From positions 1-64,000 of the forward strand of contig PMZR01000068.1 in assembly GCA_003170135.1 (NCBI GenBank): 64,000 bases of DNA, in the 5' to 3' direction. Position numbers and translations under genes: made by a program. Position 1 is the first letter of the stretch. Every line of letters begins with the position of its first letter. This DNA is from Acidobacteriota bacterium (lineage in GTDB: Bacteria; Acidobacteriota; Vicinamibacteria; Vicinamibacterales; Fen-181). Below the pieces are notes generated by a model. It did not search any database, was not told where the DNA came from, and worked only from the letters and a program-made list of their open reading frames with translations. Positions 37,286 to 50,862 of this stretch are shown in pieces.

Positions 37286-38584
37286 ATGAGCCTCGTCGAC
37301 GATGCCCTCGTGATCGTGCTCGCCGGGGGCGCCGGCGAGCGCCTCTATCCGCTGACGAAGGAGCGCGCCAAGCCGGCCGTGTACTTCGGCGGCCCGTACC
37401 GCATCATCGACTTCGTCCTCAGCAACTGCATCAACTCCGGCCTCCGGCGTGTGTTCATCGCGACGCAGTACAAGTCGCTCTCGCTCAACCGTCACATCCG
37501 CATGGGCTGGAGCGTCGTCTCCGAGGAGATGGGCGAGTTCATCGAGATCCTGCCGCCGCAGAAACGCGTCGGCGAGCACTGGTATCTCGGCACCGCCGAC
37601 GCGGTCTACCAGAACCTGTACTCGATCGTGCGGGAGAACCCGCGGCACGTGATCGTGCTGGCCGGCGACCACGTGTACAAGATGGACTACGCCAAGATGC
37701 TGCGGGCGCACGAAGACCGCCAGGCGGCGGTCACCATCGCGACGATCGAGATGCCGAAAGGCGAATCGCGGCGCTTCGGCATCATGCAGGTGGACGAGAG
37801 CGAGCGGGTCATCGGCTTCCAGGAGAAGCCCGAGAGCCCGATCACGGTGCCCGGGTCGCCGGACCTGGTGCTCGCGTCGATGGGGATCTACATCTTCGAC
37901 ATCGAGGTGCTCGTCCGCGCGCTCGAGGCCGACGCCGCGCGCCCGACCACCCACGATTTCGGCAAGGACATCATCCCGTCGGTGATCCGGGACACGGCCG
38001 TCTATTCCTACCGGTTCTACGACGAGAACAAGAAGGCCTCGAAGTACTGGCGCGACATCGGGACGCTGGACGCCTACTTCGACGCGAACATGGACCTGGT
38101 GCAGGTCAACCCCGAGTTCAACCTGTACGACCCGGAGTGGCTCCTGCGCACGTACCAGATGCAGGCGCCGCCGGCCAAGTTCGTCTTCGCCGAGCAGGAC
38201 CGGCGCTGCGGCCAGGCCCTCGATTCGATCATTTCCGCCGGCTGCATCGTCTCGGGCAGCACCATCTCGGGCAGCGTGCTGTGCCCCAACGTGCGGGTGC
38301 ACAGCTTCTGCCACATCGAGCAGAGCATCCTGATGCCCGGGGTCCGCGTCGGCCGCCACGCGCGGATCCGGCGCGCCATCATCGACCGCGACGTGTTCAT
38401 CCCGCGCGGCGCGCTGATCGGCTACAACCCGGAGGAAGACGTCCGCCGGCACACCGTTTCGGATCAGGGCGTGACGGTGGTGACGGTCGACGACCAGCCG
38501 CTCATCGGTCCGATCGACGAGGAGGCGCTGCGGCTCGAGGCCGAGGCGGATCGTCGTGGGGCCGACGTCGCCACGCTCGACTGA
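37286..38584 (+). CDS. glgC: glucose-1-phosphate adenylyltransferase
   Basis: ADP-glucose pyrophosphorylase of 432 aa, which makes the glucosyl donor for glycogen. The N-terminal nucleotidyltransferase core has LAGGAGERLYPLTKERAKPAVYFGG and RIIDFVLSNCINSG. The catalytic region includes ILAGDHVYKMDY-like sequence and FQEKPESP. The C-terminal left-handed beta-helix (SAGCIVSGSTISGSVL) is complete. It is placed between the cyclase gene and enolase; co-transcription with both is likely from the spacings of 10 and 33 nt. Confidence 0.96.
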   Translation: MSLVDDALVIVLAGGAGERLYPLTKERAKPAVYFGGPYRIIDFVLSNCINSGLRRVFIATQYKSLSLNRHIRMGWSVVSEEMGEFIEILPPQKRVGEHWYLGTADAVYQNLYSIVRENPRHVIVLAGDHVYKMDYAKMLRAHEDRQAAVTIATIEMPKGESRRFGIMQVDESERVIGFQEKPESPITVPGSPDLVLASMGIYIFDIEVLVRALEADAARPTTHDFGKDIIPSVIRDTAVYSYRFYDENKKASKYWRDIGTLDAYFDANMDLVQVNPEFNLYDPEWLLRTYQMQAPPAKFVFAEQDRRCGQALDSIISAGCIVSGSTISGSVLCPNVRVHSFCHIEQSILMPGVRVGRHARIRRAIIDRDVFIPRGALIGYNPEEDVRRHTVSDQGVTVVTVDDQPLIGPIDEEALRLEAEADRRGADVATLD

Positions 38585-40040
<1,456 letters not shown>

Positions 40041-40046
40041 CTCGCG

Positions 40047-40328
40047 CTACACCTCTTCTTTTGTTTCGTCGGCCGCAATCCGGAGCGACCGCAGGAAGCG
40101 GCGGTCGCTCGCGCTGACCTCGAACAGCGGCGCCACCGCCGCCAGCGCTTCCGCCTGCTCGGCGGCCGGCCGGTTGATGAACCCGACCACGGCATCGAGC
40201 GACACCTTCATTTCGAAGCCTGCCGCGCGCGCCCTGGACCGACAGGCGGCAACCCGCGGGTCCGTGGCAGCAGCGGCCGCAATGGCCTCGGCGAGCTCGC
40301 GCGCAAATCGCTTGGTGATGTCGTCCAT
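40047..40328 (-). CDS. small hypothetical helical protein
   Basis: Protein of 93 aa. It is predicted to be mostly helical (ITKRFARELAEAIAAAAATDPRVAACRSRARAAGF … AAEQAEALAAVAPLFEVSASDRRFLRSLRIA). It has no signal peptide and no metal or catalytic motif. A GGGGAGG ribosome-binding site precedes the ATG. Its leader contains two stable hairpins (40354-40408). I do not recognise the family. Reading-frame quality and codon use match neighbours, so it is likely a real gene. Confidence 0.65.
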   Translation of the reverse strand: MDDITKRFARELAEAIAAAAATDPRVAACRSRARAAGFEMKVSLDAVVGFINRPAAEQAEALAAVAPLFEVSASDRRFLRSLRIAADETKEEV

Positions 40329-40353
40329 ACTGCTCGCCTCCCCCGAAAGGCCA

Positions 40354-40408
40354 CCCGGTCGAACCGGGCCGCATTTAGGGCCCCGCCACAGCCTGGCCGC
40401 CGGGGCCC
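40354..40408 (-). other. two-hairpin structured leader of the 93-aa gene
   Basis: CCCGGT-CGA-ACCGGG (40354-40368) is a 6-bp hairpin. GGGCCCCG (40378-40385) pairs with CGGGGCCC (40401-40408) as an 8-bp stem. Both lie 26-80 nt before the ATG of the small minus-strand gene. There is no T-run. Confidence 0.45.
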
Positions 40409-40571
40409 GCTCGTTGAAGTTCGCACCCGCCTACACGACCGGCTGCAACGACTTCAGACGTCAAGTTGTAAAACTGGAGAAAGGAAGGATCAGGGGCTGA
40501 CGAATTCTACGTGCCTGAACAATCGGATGTCAAGACGCGCCGGCGCGGGCGGAAGACGCCGACGCGTGCGA

Positions 40572-40577
40572 TAGAAT
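40572..40577 (+). promoter_or_regulatory. -10 element of the mutase gene
   Basis: TAGAAT ends 10 nt before ATG 40588 and overlaps an earlier in-frame ATG (40576). The later ATG is therefore the likely start, with a leader of about 3 nt. Confidence 0.5.
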
Positions 40578-40587
40578 GGGCTGCATC

Positions 40588-42198
<1,611 letters not shown>

Positions 42199-42209
42199 CG
42201 GACCTCACC

Positions 42210-43283
42210 ATGCCGGACCAGCCGATGCCGCCCGCGATGGAGCCCGGCCAATCGTCACCCGACGTGCTGCTCGAGGTGCGGCGGCTGAGCACCGTGTTCG
42301 CGGTCGCCCACCGCACGGTGCGCGCGGTGGACGACGTCAGTTTCACGGTGCACCGCGGCGAAACGCTGGCGCTGGTCGGCGAGTCGGGCAGCGGCAAGTC
42401 GGTCACCGCGCTCTCGATCATGCGGCTCGTCGCGCCGCCGGGCCGCATCGTCTCGGGCAGCATCGCCTTCGAGGGGTGCGACCTGCTGGCGCTCCCGGAG
42501 CGCCGGATGCAGGCGGTGCGCGGTGCGCGCATCGCGCTCGTCTTCCAGGAGCCGCTGTCCGCGCTGAACCCGGTCTTTACGGTCGGGGATCAGATCGCCG
42601 AAGCGGTGCTCGTGCACAAACAGGCCTCCCGGCGCGAGGCCCGGACGCGGGCCGTCGCCCTGCTCGACGCCGTTCGCATTCCCGATCCCGCCGGAACCGC
42701 GCGCGCCTACCCGCACCAGCTGTCGGGCGGCATGCGACAGCGCGTCCTCATCGCGATGGCGCTCTGCTGCCGCCCGGCGCTCGTCATCGCGGACGAACCG
42801 ACCACGGCGCTCGACGTCACCATCCAGGCGGAGATCCTCGACCTGTTGCGCGAGATGAAAGCCGCCTACCAGCTGTCACTTCTGCTCATCACGCACGATC
42901 TCGGCGTCGTGGCGGAGATGGCAGACCGCGTGCTGGTGATGTACGCGGGACGGATCGTCGAGGAGGCGCCGATCCACACCGTGTTCGCCGCGCCGGCGCA
43001 CCCCTACACGCAGGGGCTGCTGGCGTCGGTGCGCGGCCACACCGAGGGTCGGCACCTTCCCGGGATCGACGGCACCGTGCCCGACCTGGCGGCGCTTCCG
43101 CCCGGGTGCGCGTTCAGTCCGCGATGCCCGAGCCGCATCCCGCGCTGCGAACGCGAGGCGCCGGAAGAATCGCGGCTCGGAGCCGGCCAGGCCGTGCGCT
43201 GCCACCTGTATCCGCCCGGCGGTTCCTCGCCGACCTCGACCATTCTCCAGCGGCCATCGGATTCCGGACCGGAGGATCGATGA
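42210..43283 (+). CDS. oligopeptide/dipeptide ABC transporter ATPase, DppD/OppD type
   Basis: ABC ATPase of 357 aa. Walker [10 protein letters not shown]-loop [12 protein letters not shown], signature [15 protein letters not shown], Walker [15 protein letters not shown], switch [25 protein letters not shown]. The C-terminal oligopeptide-type tail holds the Cys-rich [15 protein letters not shown] and two further cysteines, the usual Fe-S/metal region. The ATG at 42210 is 11 nt after the mutase stop. The earlier open frame is only a shadow of the mutase gene. Permeases and a binding protein are absent nearby, so they must be elsewhere. Confidence 0.93.
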   Translation: MPDQPMPPAMEPGQSSPDVLLEVRRLSTVFAVAHRTVRAVDDVSFTVHRGETLALVGESGSGKSVTALSIMRLVAPPGRIVSGSIAFEGCDLLALPERRMQAVRGARIALVFQEPLSALNPVFTVGDQIAEAVLVHKQASRREARTRAVALLDAVRIPDPAGTARAYPHQLSGGMRQRVLIAMALCCRPALVIADEPTTALDVTIQAEILDLLREMKAAYQLSLLLITHDLGVVAEMADRVLVMYAGRIVEEAPIHTVFAAPAHPYTQGLLASVRGHTEGRHLPGIDGTVPDLAALPPGCAFSPRCPSRIPRCEREAPEESRLGAGQAVRCHLYPPGGSSPTSTILQRPSDSGPEDR

Positions 43284-44161
43284 GCCCGCTCGTCGACGTG
43301 CGCAACCTGGTGAAGGAGTTCCCGGCGCGCGGCGCCCGCTGGCCTAGCGACGCGCGAATCCGCGCCGTCGATGACGTGAGCTTCGCCATCGAGGAAGGCG
43401 AAACGTTTGGCCTGGTCGGCGAATCGGGATCCGGCAAGACGACGACGGGACGCTGCATCCTGCGGCTGGTGACGCCAACATCCGGCGACGTGCGTTTCCG
43501 CGGGGAAGACGTGCTGGCCGCCTCGCCGTCGCGACTGCGCGAGCTGCGGCGCCAGATGCAGATCGTCTTCCAGGATCCGTATTCGTCGCTGAACCCGCGC
43601 ATGCGGGTGGGCGCGATCGTCGAAGAGCCGCTCGTGATTCACGGCGTGGGCAACCGCGCGGCGAGGCGCGCGCGCGTCGAGGACCTGTTCCGCCTGGTCG
43701 GCCTCGATCGCGGATCGATGCGGCAGTATCCGCACGAGTTCAGCGGCGGCCAGCGGCAACGCATCGGCCTGGCGCGCGCCCTGGCCCTGAACCCCTCGTT
43801 CATCGTCGCCGACGAGCCGGTATCGGCGCTCGACGTCTCCGTGCAGGCGCAGGTCGTCAACCTGCTGATGGACCTGCAGCGGGAACTCGGCCTCACCTAC
43901 CTGTTCATCGCGCACGATTTGCGGTTGGTCGAGAAGATCTGTGATCGCGTGGCCGTGATGTATCGCGGCCGGATCGTCGAGTTGGGCGCGACCGGTGCGA
44001 TCTTTGCCGCGCCGTCCCACCCCTACACGCAGGCGCTTCTGTCTGCGGTCCCGGTGCCCGACCCGGATCGGCGCCGCGCCAGGCTCATCCTCGCATCCAC
44101 CGGCGTCAACTCGCACGCGCCACTGCGTGAAATCGCAAGCGGCCACTGGGCAGCGATCTAA
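43280..44161 (+). CDS. oligopeptide/dipeptide ABC transporter ATPase, DppF/OppF type
   Basis: Second ATPase of the pair, 293 aa. Walker [25 protein letters not shown], signature [15 protein letters not shown], Walker [40 protein letters not shown]. The C-terminus is truncated relative to many OppF proteins and ends [12 protein letters not shown]. Its ATG overlaps the stop of the DppD gene (ATGA), showing coupling. Together with DppD it would energise peptide uptake. Confidence 0.93.
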   Translation: MSPLVDVRNLVKEFPARGARWPSDARIRAVDDVSFAIEEGETFGLVGESGSGKTTTGRCILRLVTPTSGDVRFRGEDVLAASPSRLRELRRQMQIVFQDPYSSLNPRMRVGAIVEEPLVIHGVGNRAARRARVEDLFRLVGLDRGSMRQYPHEFSGGQRQRIGLARALALNPSFIVADEPVSALDVSVQAQVVNLLMDLQRELGLTYLFIAHDLRLVEKICDRVAVMYRGRIVELGATGAIFAAPSHPYTQALLSAVPVPDPDRRRARLILASTGVNSHAPLREIASGHWAAI

Positions 44162-44182
44162 AGGAAGGACGGGACTCCCGGA

Positions 44183-44869
44183 TTACGCGGCGCGGCGCAC
44201 GTCGTCCGAGATCTGGCCGTCGCGGATATGGACGACGCGGTGTGCATGCGCCGCGATGTCCGCTTCATGCGTCACGAGGACGATGGTGTTGCCCGTCTCG
44301 TGCAGCCGGGCGAACAGCGCCATGATCTCGTTGCCGGTCTTGCTGTCGAGGTTTCCGGTCGGCTCGTCGGCGAGGAGAATCGACGGATTGTTGACCAGCG
44401 CGCGCGCGACCGCGACACGCTGCCGCTGGCCGCCCGACAACTGGTTGGGACGATGGGACATGCGGTCGGCCAGCTCGACGCGGCCGAGCGCCTGCTGGGC
44501 GCGGTTCAACCGCTCCTTGGCGGGCACGCCGGCGTAGACCAGCGGCAACTCCACGTTGTGCAGCGCCGTGGCGCGCGGCAGCAGGTTGAACGTCTGGAAG
44601 ACGAACCCGATTTCCTGGTTCCGGATGCGGGCCAGTTCGTCGTCGTTCATCTGGCTCACCTGCTTGTCGTTGAGCAGGTACCCGCCCTTGGACGGCGTGT
44701 CCAGGCAGCCGATCAGGTTCATGAGCGTCGATTTGCCGGACCCGGACGGTCCCATGATCGCCACGTATTCGCCCCGTTCGATCTTGAGCGACACGCCGCG
44801 AAGCGCGTGGATCTCCTCCGATCCCATCACGTAGGTCTTCCACAGGTCCTGGGTCTCAATCAGCGCCAT
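44183..44869 (-). CDS. MacB/LolD-type ABC transporter ATPase
   Basis: ATPase of 228 aa for a MacB/LolCDE-like (type VII) transporter. It has Walker A GPSGSGKS, the family-specific [36 protein letters not shown], signature [15 protein letters not shown], Walker [14 protein letters not shown], and [13 protein letters not shown]. These transporters act on lipoproteins or export of peptides and antibiotics, using a periplasmic domain in the permease. The permease is not next to it: upstream is a J-domain gene and downstream a convergent ATPase gene. A TTGACC-N17-CATCAT promoter-like element lies in its leader. Confidence 0.9.
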   Translation of the reverse strand: MALIETQDLWKTYVMGSEEIHALRGVSLKIERGEYVAIMGPSGSGKSTLMNLIGCLDTPSKGGYLLNDKQVSQMNDDELARIRNQEIGFVFQTFNLLPRATALHNVELPLVYAGVPAKERLNRAQQALGRVELADRMSHRPNQLSGGQRQRVAVARALVNNPSILLADEPTGNLDSKTGNEIMALFARLHETGNTIVLVTHEADIAAHAHRVVHIRDGQISDDVRRAA

Positions 44870-44916
44870 GTTGTCACTCGGTTTCCTGGGTCCCGGGCAC
44901 GAGAGCTCGGGGCTCG

Positions 44917-44945
44917 ATGATGGGGCGCGTGCAGCCCACGGTCAA
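44917..44945 (-). promoter_or_regulatory. weak promoter-like element before the MacB/LolD-type ATPase
   Basis: The minus strand shows TTGACC (44945-44940), a 17-nt spacer and CATCAT (44922-44917). The -10 is poor, but the -35 and spacing are good. The predicted leader is about 40 nt. Confidence 0.35.
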
Positions 44946-45085
44946 TACATACGAAGACAGCCCGGCGGCGGTTCCGGCGGAGCCCCTGCTATTCAGACGA
45001 TAACCGCGGATGTCCGGCCGGTCGGCAGCGGGGCCCGATCCGGGACGTGCCTGCGCCATTCTACGGGATCTGCACGGCCGGCGCC

Positions 45086-45874
45086 TCACGCCTCCTGCAA
45101 ACGCCTGGCAATCGTCCGGACCGCCGGGTGCGCATTGGTCGGAATCCACACGCGCCAGTCGCGGACGTCGATCGGAACGATGGTGATGCGGCGGCCCGGG
45201 TCGGCCAGTTGCCGGTTGGATGCGACGGCCGCGGCGATTTCGCTCTGCGCGGCGACGTCGGCGGCGAGCACGAACACCGACACGTCCGCCTTCCGGACCG
45301 CGTTGGCGCGTACCGCCTGCGCCCAGACTTCGTGGACCGCCTCGCGATCGAGCCGCGAGACGAACTTGGCCAGCAGCCACGGCCGCGATCCCGCCCGGCC
45401 GAACCGGTGCGACTTCGCCAGGCAGCCGAGATCGAAGTCGGATGTCGCCATGCGCTCGCTCGCCGGAAACGCCTGGTCGAAGAGCTGCGCCATGCGACAA
45501 AGTGCCGCGCGCTTGACCAGCGCATCGCGCCCGTCGCGAACCGATTCAAACGAGGCCTCGCTTCTCTCGGCGGGCGGCGGCGTGGACGGAGGCGGCGCAG
45601 CGGGCTCGCTCGGAGCCGGCCGGTTTGGCCGGTCCGACTCGGGGTGTTCGGCGAGCAGCGATTGGTCGTACTCGGCGCGGCTGGCGGGATCGACCAGCGT
45701 CTTGTAGGCGGTGGTGAGATCGGCCGAACGGACCTGGGCCAGTTCCTGGAATTCGGCGCCGAGGTGCTGCACCTTGTCCGGGTGATAGCGCGCGATGATC
45801 TGGCGGAACGCCTGCCGGATCTCGGCAGCCGACGCGTCGGGCGCCACCTCGAGCAGCTCGTAGTGCGTCTTCAC
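45086..45874 (-). CDS. J-domain (DnaJ-like) protein linked to the pilus cluster
   Basis: Protein of 262 aa starting at GTG 45874, with GAGGGATC before it. The N-terminal J-domain (THYELLEVAPDASAAEIRQAFRQIIARYHPDKV) has the HPD triad at residues 31-33 that stimulates Hsp70. A Pro/Ser/Glu linker (about 85-115) leads to a C-terminal domain of about 150 aa with no recognised family (LCRMAQLFDQAFPASERMATSDFDLG…). It is the last gene of the pilus operon, 16 nt after the MshE-like ATPase gene, so it may help assemble or recycle that machine. The pairing with Hsp70 is inferred. Confidence 0.8.
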   Translation of the reverse strand: MKTHYELLEVAPDASAAEIRQAFRQIIARYHPDKVQHLGAEFQELAQVRSADLTTAYKTLVDPASRAEYDQSLLAEHPESDRPNRPAPSEPAAPPPSTPPPAERSEASFESVRDGRDALVKRAALCRMAQLFDQAFPASERMATSDFDLGCLAKSHRFGRAGSRPWLLAKFVSRLDREAVHEVWAQAVRANAVRKADVSVFVLAADVAAQSEIAAAVASNRQLADPGRRITIVPIDVRDWRVWIPTNAHPAVRTIARRLQEA

Positions 45875-45890
45875 GATCCCTCGATGGGCA

Positions 45891-47879
45891 TCAGGGGTTG
45901 GACTTCTTGAACTCGGCGATCTTGCCCGAGGGGAGCTGGTGCCTCCCGAGCTCGCGCTGCCTGCCCTTGCGCCTACCCGGTTGAGCATGCGACGCGCAGT
46001 AGGGGCAGTAGTTCCAGCCGGGCTGCAGTCCCCGGCCGCAGGTCGCGCACCCGCCGCCCAGCCGGCGGCCGCACTGCGGGCAGGCGATGAACTCCATGCC
46101 CACCGCGGCGCCGCACCCGGGACACAGCGTGCGTATCTCGCGCACCTCGGTAATGACCCGCAGGAGTTCGTCGGGCGTGGTCACGCCGGTCTTGACCTTC
46201 GCCAGGCCGTCCTCGCCGAGACTGATCATGCCGCCCTGTATCGCCGCATCCCGCACGGCGTCCTCGGGCGCCCGCTGGGCGATGAGCCGCCGCAGCTTCG
46301 ATCCGACGCGCATCACCTCGTAGAGCCCGACGCGGCCGCGATAGCCAGTGTAGTTGCACTGCTCGCAGCCGGCGGCGTGGTAGAAGGGGATGGCGGAAGC
46401 GTCGGCTTCGCTCATGTTCAGCGCGCGCAAGGTGTCGGCCGACGGCGTATACAGCTGCCGGCAGGCCGGGCAGAGCCGGCGCACCAGCCGCTGCGCGACA
46501 ATGCCGATCATGGCCGACGCGATCACGTACGGCTCGATCCCGATGTCCACCAGCCGCGTCACCGCCGATGGCGCGTCGTCGGTGTGCAGCGTCGAGAGGA
46601 CCAGGTGGCCCGTCTGCGACGCCTGCATCGCGATGCGGGCCGTCTCCTGGTCGCGGATCTCGCCGATGAGGATGACGTCGGGGTCCTGCCGCAGGATCGA
46701 GCGCAGCGAGCTCGCGAAGTTCAGGCGGATCTTCTCGTTGACCTGCGTCTGGTTGATGCCGGGCATCTGGTACTCGATCGGATCCTCGATCGTGACGATG
46801 TTGCTGCGTTCCGACTGGACGGTCTTCAGCGCCGCGGCGAGCGTCGTCGTCTTGCCGCTGCCGGTCGGCCCCACCACGAGGATCATGCCGTGCTGGTGCT
46901 TCAGGAAACGCCGCAGGTCCTCGAGCGACGCGGACGACAGGCCGAGTTCGTCGAGCGCCGGCACGCCCTTGCGGTGATCGAGGACGCGCAGGACGATCTT
47001 CTCGCCGAACAGCGTGCGCAACGTCGAGGCGCGGAAATCGACCTGGGTGTCCTCGTCGGTCGTCACGCGAATACGGCCGTCCTGCGGCAGCCGCTTCTCC
47101 GCGATGTCCATGCCCGACATGATCTTCAGCCGCGCGATCAGCCCTTCGTGGACCCACTTGGGCAGGTCCATCACTTCCTTGAGCAGGCCGTCCAGGCGCT
47201 GGCGCACCACCACGGTCTTCTCGAGCGGCTCGACGTGCACGTCGCTCGCCCGGCTGCGGATGGCGCTCTTCACGATCAGATCCACCAGGTCGACGATGGG
47301 CGCTGCTTCCCCGCCTTCCTTGGGCGCTTCCGCCGTGTCGAAGGCCGGCTCCTGCCGCATGAGGCCCGCAACCGGGCCATCCACTGCCTGGGCCGGACCA
47401 GCCGCCGCCGCGCGCGTCGACGCCGGGACCGACGAGGTGGAACGCACGATCGCGTTGTCGGGATAGTGCCGGTTGATCGCCTCGACGATCTCGGTCTGCG
47501 TCGCGATGACCTGCTTGATGCGGTACCCGGTCTTGAATTCGAGGTCCTGCACGAGGCTGAACAGCAGCGGGTCCGCCATCGCCAGCGTCAGCACGTTCTT
47601 CTCGAGCCCCACGGCGATGCAGACGCGCTTGAGCGCGATGTCCTTCGGGACGAGGACGACCGCCGCCTGGTCCGGCGGGTTGTCCGCGAGGTTCAGGTGC
47701 GGGAATCCAAGCTGGTAGGCCAGCGCCTTGGCGATCTGCTTCTCGGTGGTCAGCTTCATCCGGACGAGCACGGCGCCCAGGCGTTCGCCCGTGCGCTTGT
47801 GTTCGGCCAGCGCTTCCTGCAGTTCGTCTTCGGTGATCAGCCCCGCCTGGATCAGGCACTCGCCCAGTTTTTTCCGCAT
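45891..47879 (-). CDS. PilB/MshE-type assembly ATPase with c-di-GMP motif and C-terminal zinc ribbons
   Basis: Type IV pilus/type II secretion extension ATPase of 662 aa. Residues 4-27 and 33-56 are two copies of the 24-residue MshEN motif (KLGxxLIQAGLIT… and RLGAVLVRMKLTT…) with the canonical 5-residue spacer; in MshE this pair binds c-di-GMP. Deviations: Lys for Arg1 and His for Gln24 in copy 1, Lys for Gly10 in copy 2. The ATPase core has Walker A GPTGSGKTTT, Asp box, Walker B ILIGEIRDQETA and the His box. A zinc-binding CPACRQL…CEQCNYTG pair is within the core. Unusually, the C-terminus adds two more Cys4 ribbons (CPGCG…CPQCG, CATCG…CPYCAS). Confidence 0.92.
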   Translation of the reverse strand: MRKKLGECLIQAGLITEDELQEALAEHKRTGERLGAVLVRMKLTTEKQIAKALAYQLGFPHLNLADNPPDQAAVVLVPKDIALKRVCIAVGLEKNVLTLAMADPLLFSLVQDLEFKTGYRIKQVIATQTEIVEAINRHYPDNAIVRSTSSVPASTRAAAAGPAQAVDGPVAGLMRQEPAFDTAEAPKEGGEAAPIVDLVDLIVKSAIRSRASDVHVEPLEKTVVVRQRLDGLLKEVMDLPKWVHEGLIARLKIMSGMDIAEKRLPQDGRIRVTTDEDTQVDFRASTLRTLFGEKIVLRVLDHRKGVPALDELGLSSASLEDLRRFLKHQHGMILVVGPTGSGKTTTLAAALKTVQSERSNIVTIEDPIEYQMPGINQTQVNEKIRLNFASSLRSILRQDPDVILIGEIRDQETARIAMQASQTGHLVLSTLHTDDAPSAVTRLVDIGIEPYVIASAMIGIVAQRLVRRLCPACRQLYTPSADTLRALNMSEADASAIPFYHAAGCEQCNYTGYRGRVGLYEVMRVGSKLRRLIAQRAPEDAVRDAAIQGGMISLGEDGLAKVKTGVTTPDELLRVITEVREIRTLCPGCGAAVGMEFIACPQCGRRLGGGCATCGRGLQPGWNYCPYCASHAQPGRRKGRQRELGRHQLPSGKIAEFKKSNP

Positions 47880-47942
47880 CGTCGAACACCTTCCCGCCCG
47901 CGAGTTTCGTCCGGCGCGTCGCGCCCGCGATCGCACCGTCGC

Positions 47943-49352
<1,410 letters not shown>

Positions 49353-49370
49353 GCGTTCCGTTCTCGTACC

Positions 49371-50861
49371 TCAGTGCCTGCCAACCAACGTGGCGACGCC
49401 GTCCGCCGCCCACTCCGCCCGCAATGCGGCCCCGGAGGATTCCGCCGGCACCGGGTCCGCCGCGAGCGGCAGCCGGATCGTGAACGTCGTGCCGGCCTCC
49501 CGGTCGCTTTCGACGTCGATGCGGCCCCCGTGCGCGGTCACGATCTGCCGCGCGATGGCCAGGCCCAGACCCGTGCCCGCCGCCTTCGTCGTGTAGAAGG
49601 GCACGAAGAGTTCCTGCATCTGCTCCGGCCGAATGAAGGACCCCGTGTTGTGCACCCGCACCGTGGCGTCGGGGCCCGAGACCGTCGTCGAGACCGTCAC
49701 CGCGCCGCCTTGCGGCGTCGCCTGCACCGCGTTGGCCAGGACGTTGGTCAACGCCTGGCCGAGGCGGGCCGCGCTGCCCAGCGCGATCGGCGGCAGCGGC
49801 GAGTCCATCGTGGAGATCGTCACCGCCCGTCCGCCCAGGCCCAGGCGCGCGAACGTGACGGCGTCGCCGGCCACGCGGTTCAGATCGATCCGCTCCGACG
49901 AGGGGGCGCCTGGCGACGAATAGAGCAGCAGATCCTCGACGAGGCGGTCCAGCCGGCCGATCGCCTCGAGCATCGTCTGCACGTAGCGACGCCGCGGGTC
50001 GTCGTCCTGGAAGTCACGCCCGAGCAGTTCCGCGAGCCCCTGCAGCGAGGCCAGCGGATTGCGCAACTCGTGCGCGACGCCCGCCGTCAGCGTGCCGAGC
50101 GAGACCAGGTGGTCCGCCTGCTGCAGCCGCGCGCGCAGCCGCCGGATCTCGGTCAGGTCCTTGAACGCGATCATGACCCCGATCGTCGCCGTGTCGTCAA
50201 ACGCCCGGGGCCGCAGGTACGACACGGTGACGTCGATGCGCATCGGGCGCCCGTCTTTCGCCGCGACCACCACGTCGTCCATCGCGACGGGTTCGCGCCG
50301 GGCGATGGCGGCTTCCATCGCCGCCAGCGCGTGGCGGCTCGCGGCGGCCGGCGCGAAGATCGCGCTGAACCGCCGGCCCACCAGTTCGTCTTCGCGGTAC
50401 CCGAGCACGACTTCGGCGGCCGGACTCGACCCGATGATGACCCCGTCGGCGTTCACCGTGATGACGGCGCCCGTCATGGCCTGGAAGATGTACCGGCTCA
50501 CCGCTTCGACGGCGTCGTTGAACGCGCCCGCCACGCGGTCCACCTCGGAGGTCGACCTCAGATCGAGCGCGCCCCGCAGGTCACCCGACGCCATCGCCTC
50601 GAGCCGATCGAAGACCTGGCCCAACGGCGCCGCCACGCCCAGCGCAAGCGCGAACCCGAGCACGCCGGCGATCGCGGCGACCACCGCGATCTCGATGGCG
50701 AGGCCGCCGAGCGCCTGGTGCACCGCCGGACCGGTCAGGCCATACAGCAGGTAGGCGCGCGCCGTCATCTTCTGCACGAAGAAGCCGGTGGCCGCGACCA
50801 GCACACCCATGGTCGCGGGCAGCAGCACCAGCAGCTTCAGGCGTGTGACCCGGACATCCAC
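49371..50861 (-). CDS. membrane sensor histidine kinase of the pilus cluster
   Basis: Kinase of 496 aa. Two membrane helices (LLVLLPATMGVLVAATGFF and AIEIAVVAAIAGVLGFALALG) enclose a short external loop of about 30 residues. A HAMP-like linker (LGQVFDRLEAMASGDLRGALDLRSTSEVDRVAGAFNDAVEAV) follows, then a PAS domain (ITVNADGVIIGSSPAAEVVLG), HisKA (GVAHELRNPLASL) and HATPase (NVLANAVQATPQGG, GTGLGLAIARQI). The small external loop suggests sensing within the membrane or by a partner, as with PilS. It is paired with the next gene. Confidence 0.92.
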   Translation of the reverse strand: MDVRVTRLKLLVLLPATMGVLVAATGFFVQKMTARAYLLYGLTGPAVHQALGGLAIEIAVVAAIAGVLGFALALGVAAPLGQVFDRLEAMASGDLRGALDLRSTSEVDRVAGAFNDAVEAVSRYIFQAMTGAVITVNADGVIIGSSPAAEVVLGYREDELVGRRFSAIFAPAAASRHALAAMEAAIARREPVAMDDVVVAAKDGRPMRIDVTVSYLRPRAFDDTATIGVMIAFKDLTEIRRLRARLQQADHLVSLGTLTAGVAHELRNPLASLQGLAELLGRDFQDDDPRRRYVQTMLEAIGRLDRLVEDLLLYSSPGAPSSERIDLNRVAGDAVTFARLGLGGRAVTISTMDSPLPPIALGSAARLGQALTNVLANAVQATPQGGAVTVSTTVSGPDATVRVHNTGSFIRPEQMQELFVPFYTTKAAGTGLGLAIARQIVTAHGGRIDVESDREAGTTFTIRLPLAADPVPAESSGAALRAEWAADGVATLVGRH

Positions 50862-50862
50862 G

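Noticed and set aside
40354-40368. tRNA T-arm-like GGTTCGACC on the minus strand
   Set aside because: No acceptor, D-arm or anticodon arm can be folded around it.
42210-44869. The three ABC ATPases as one transporter
   Set aside because: Two are of the oligopeptide DppD/DppF type and the third is of the MacB/LolD type on the opposite strand; they belong to different transporter families.
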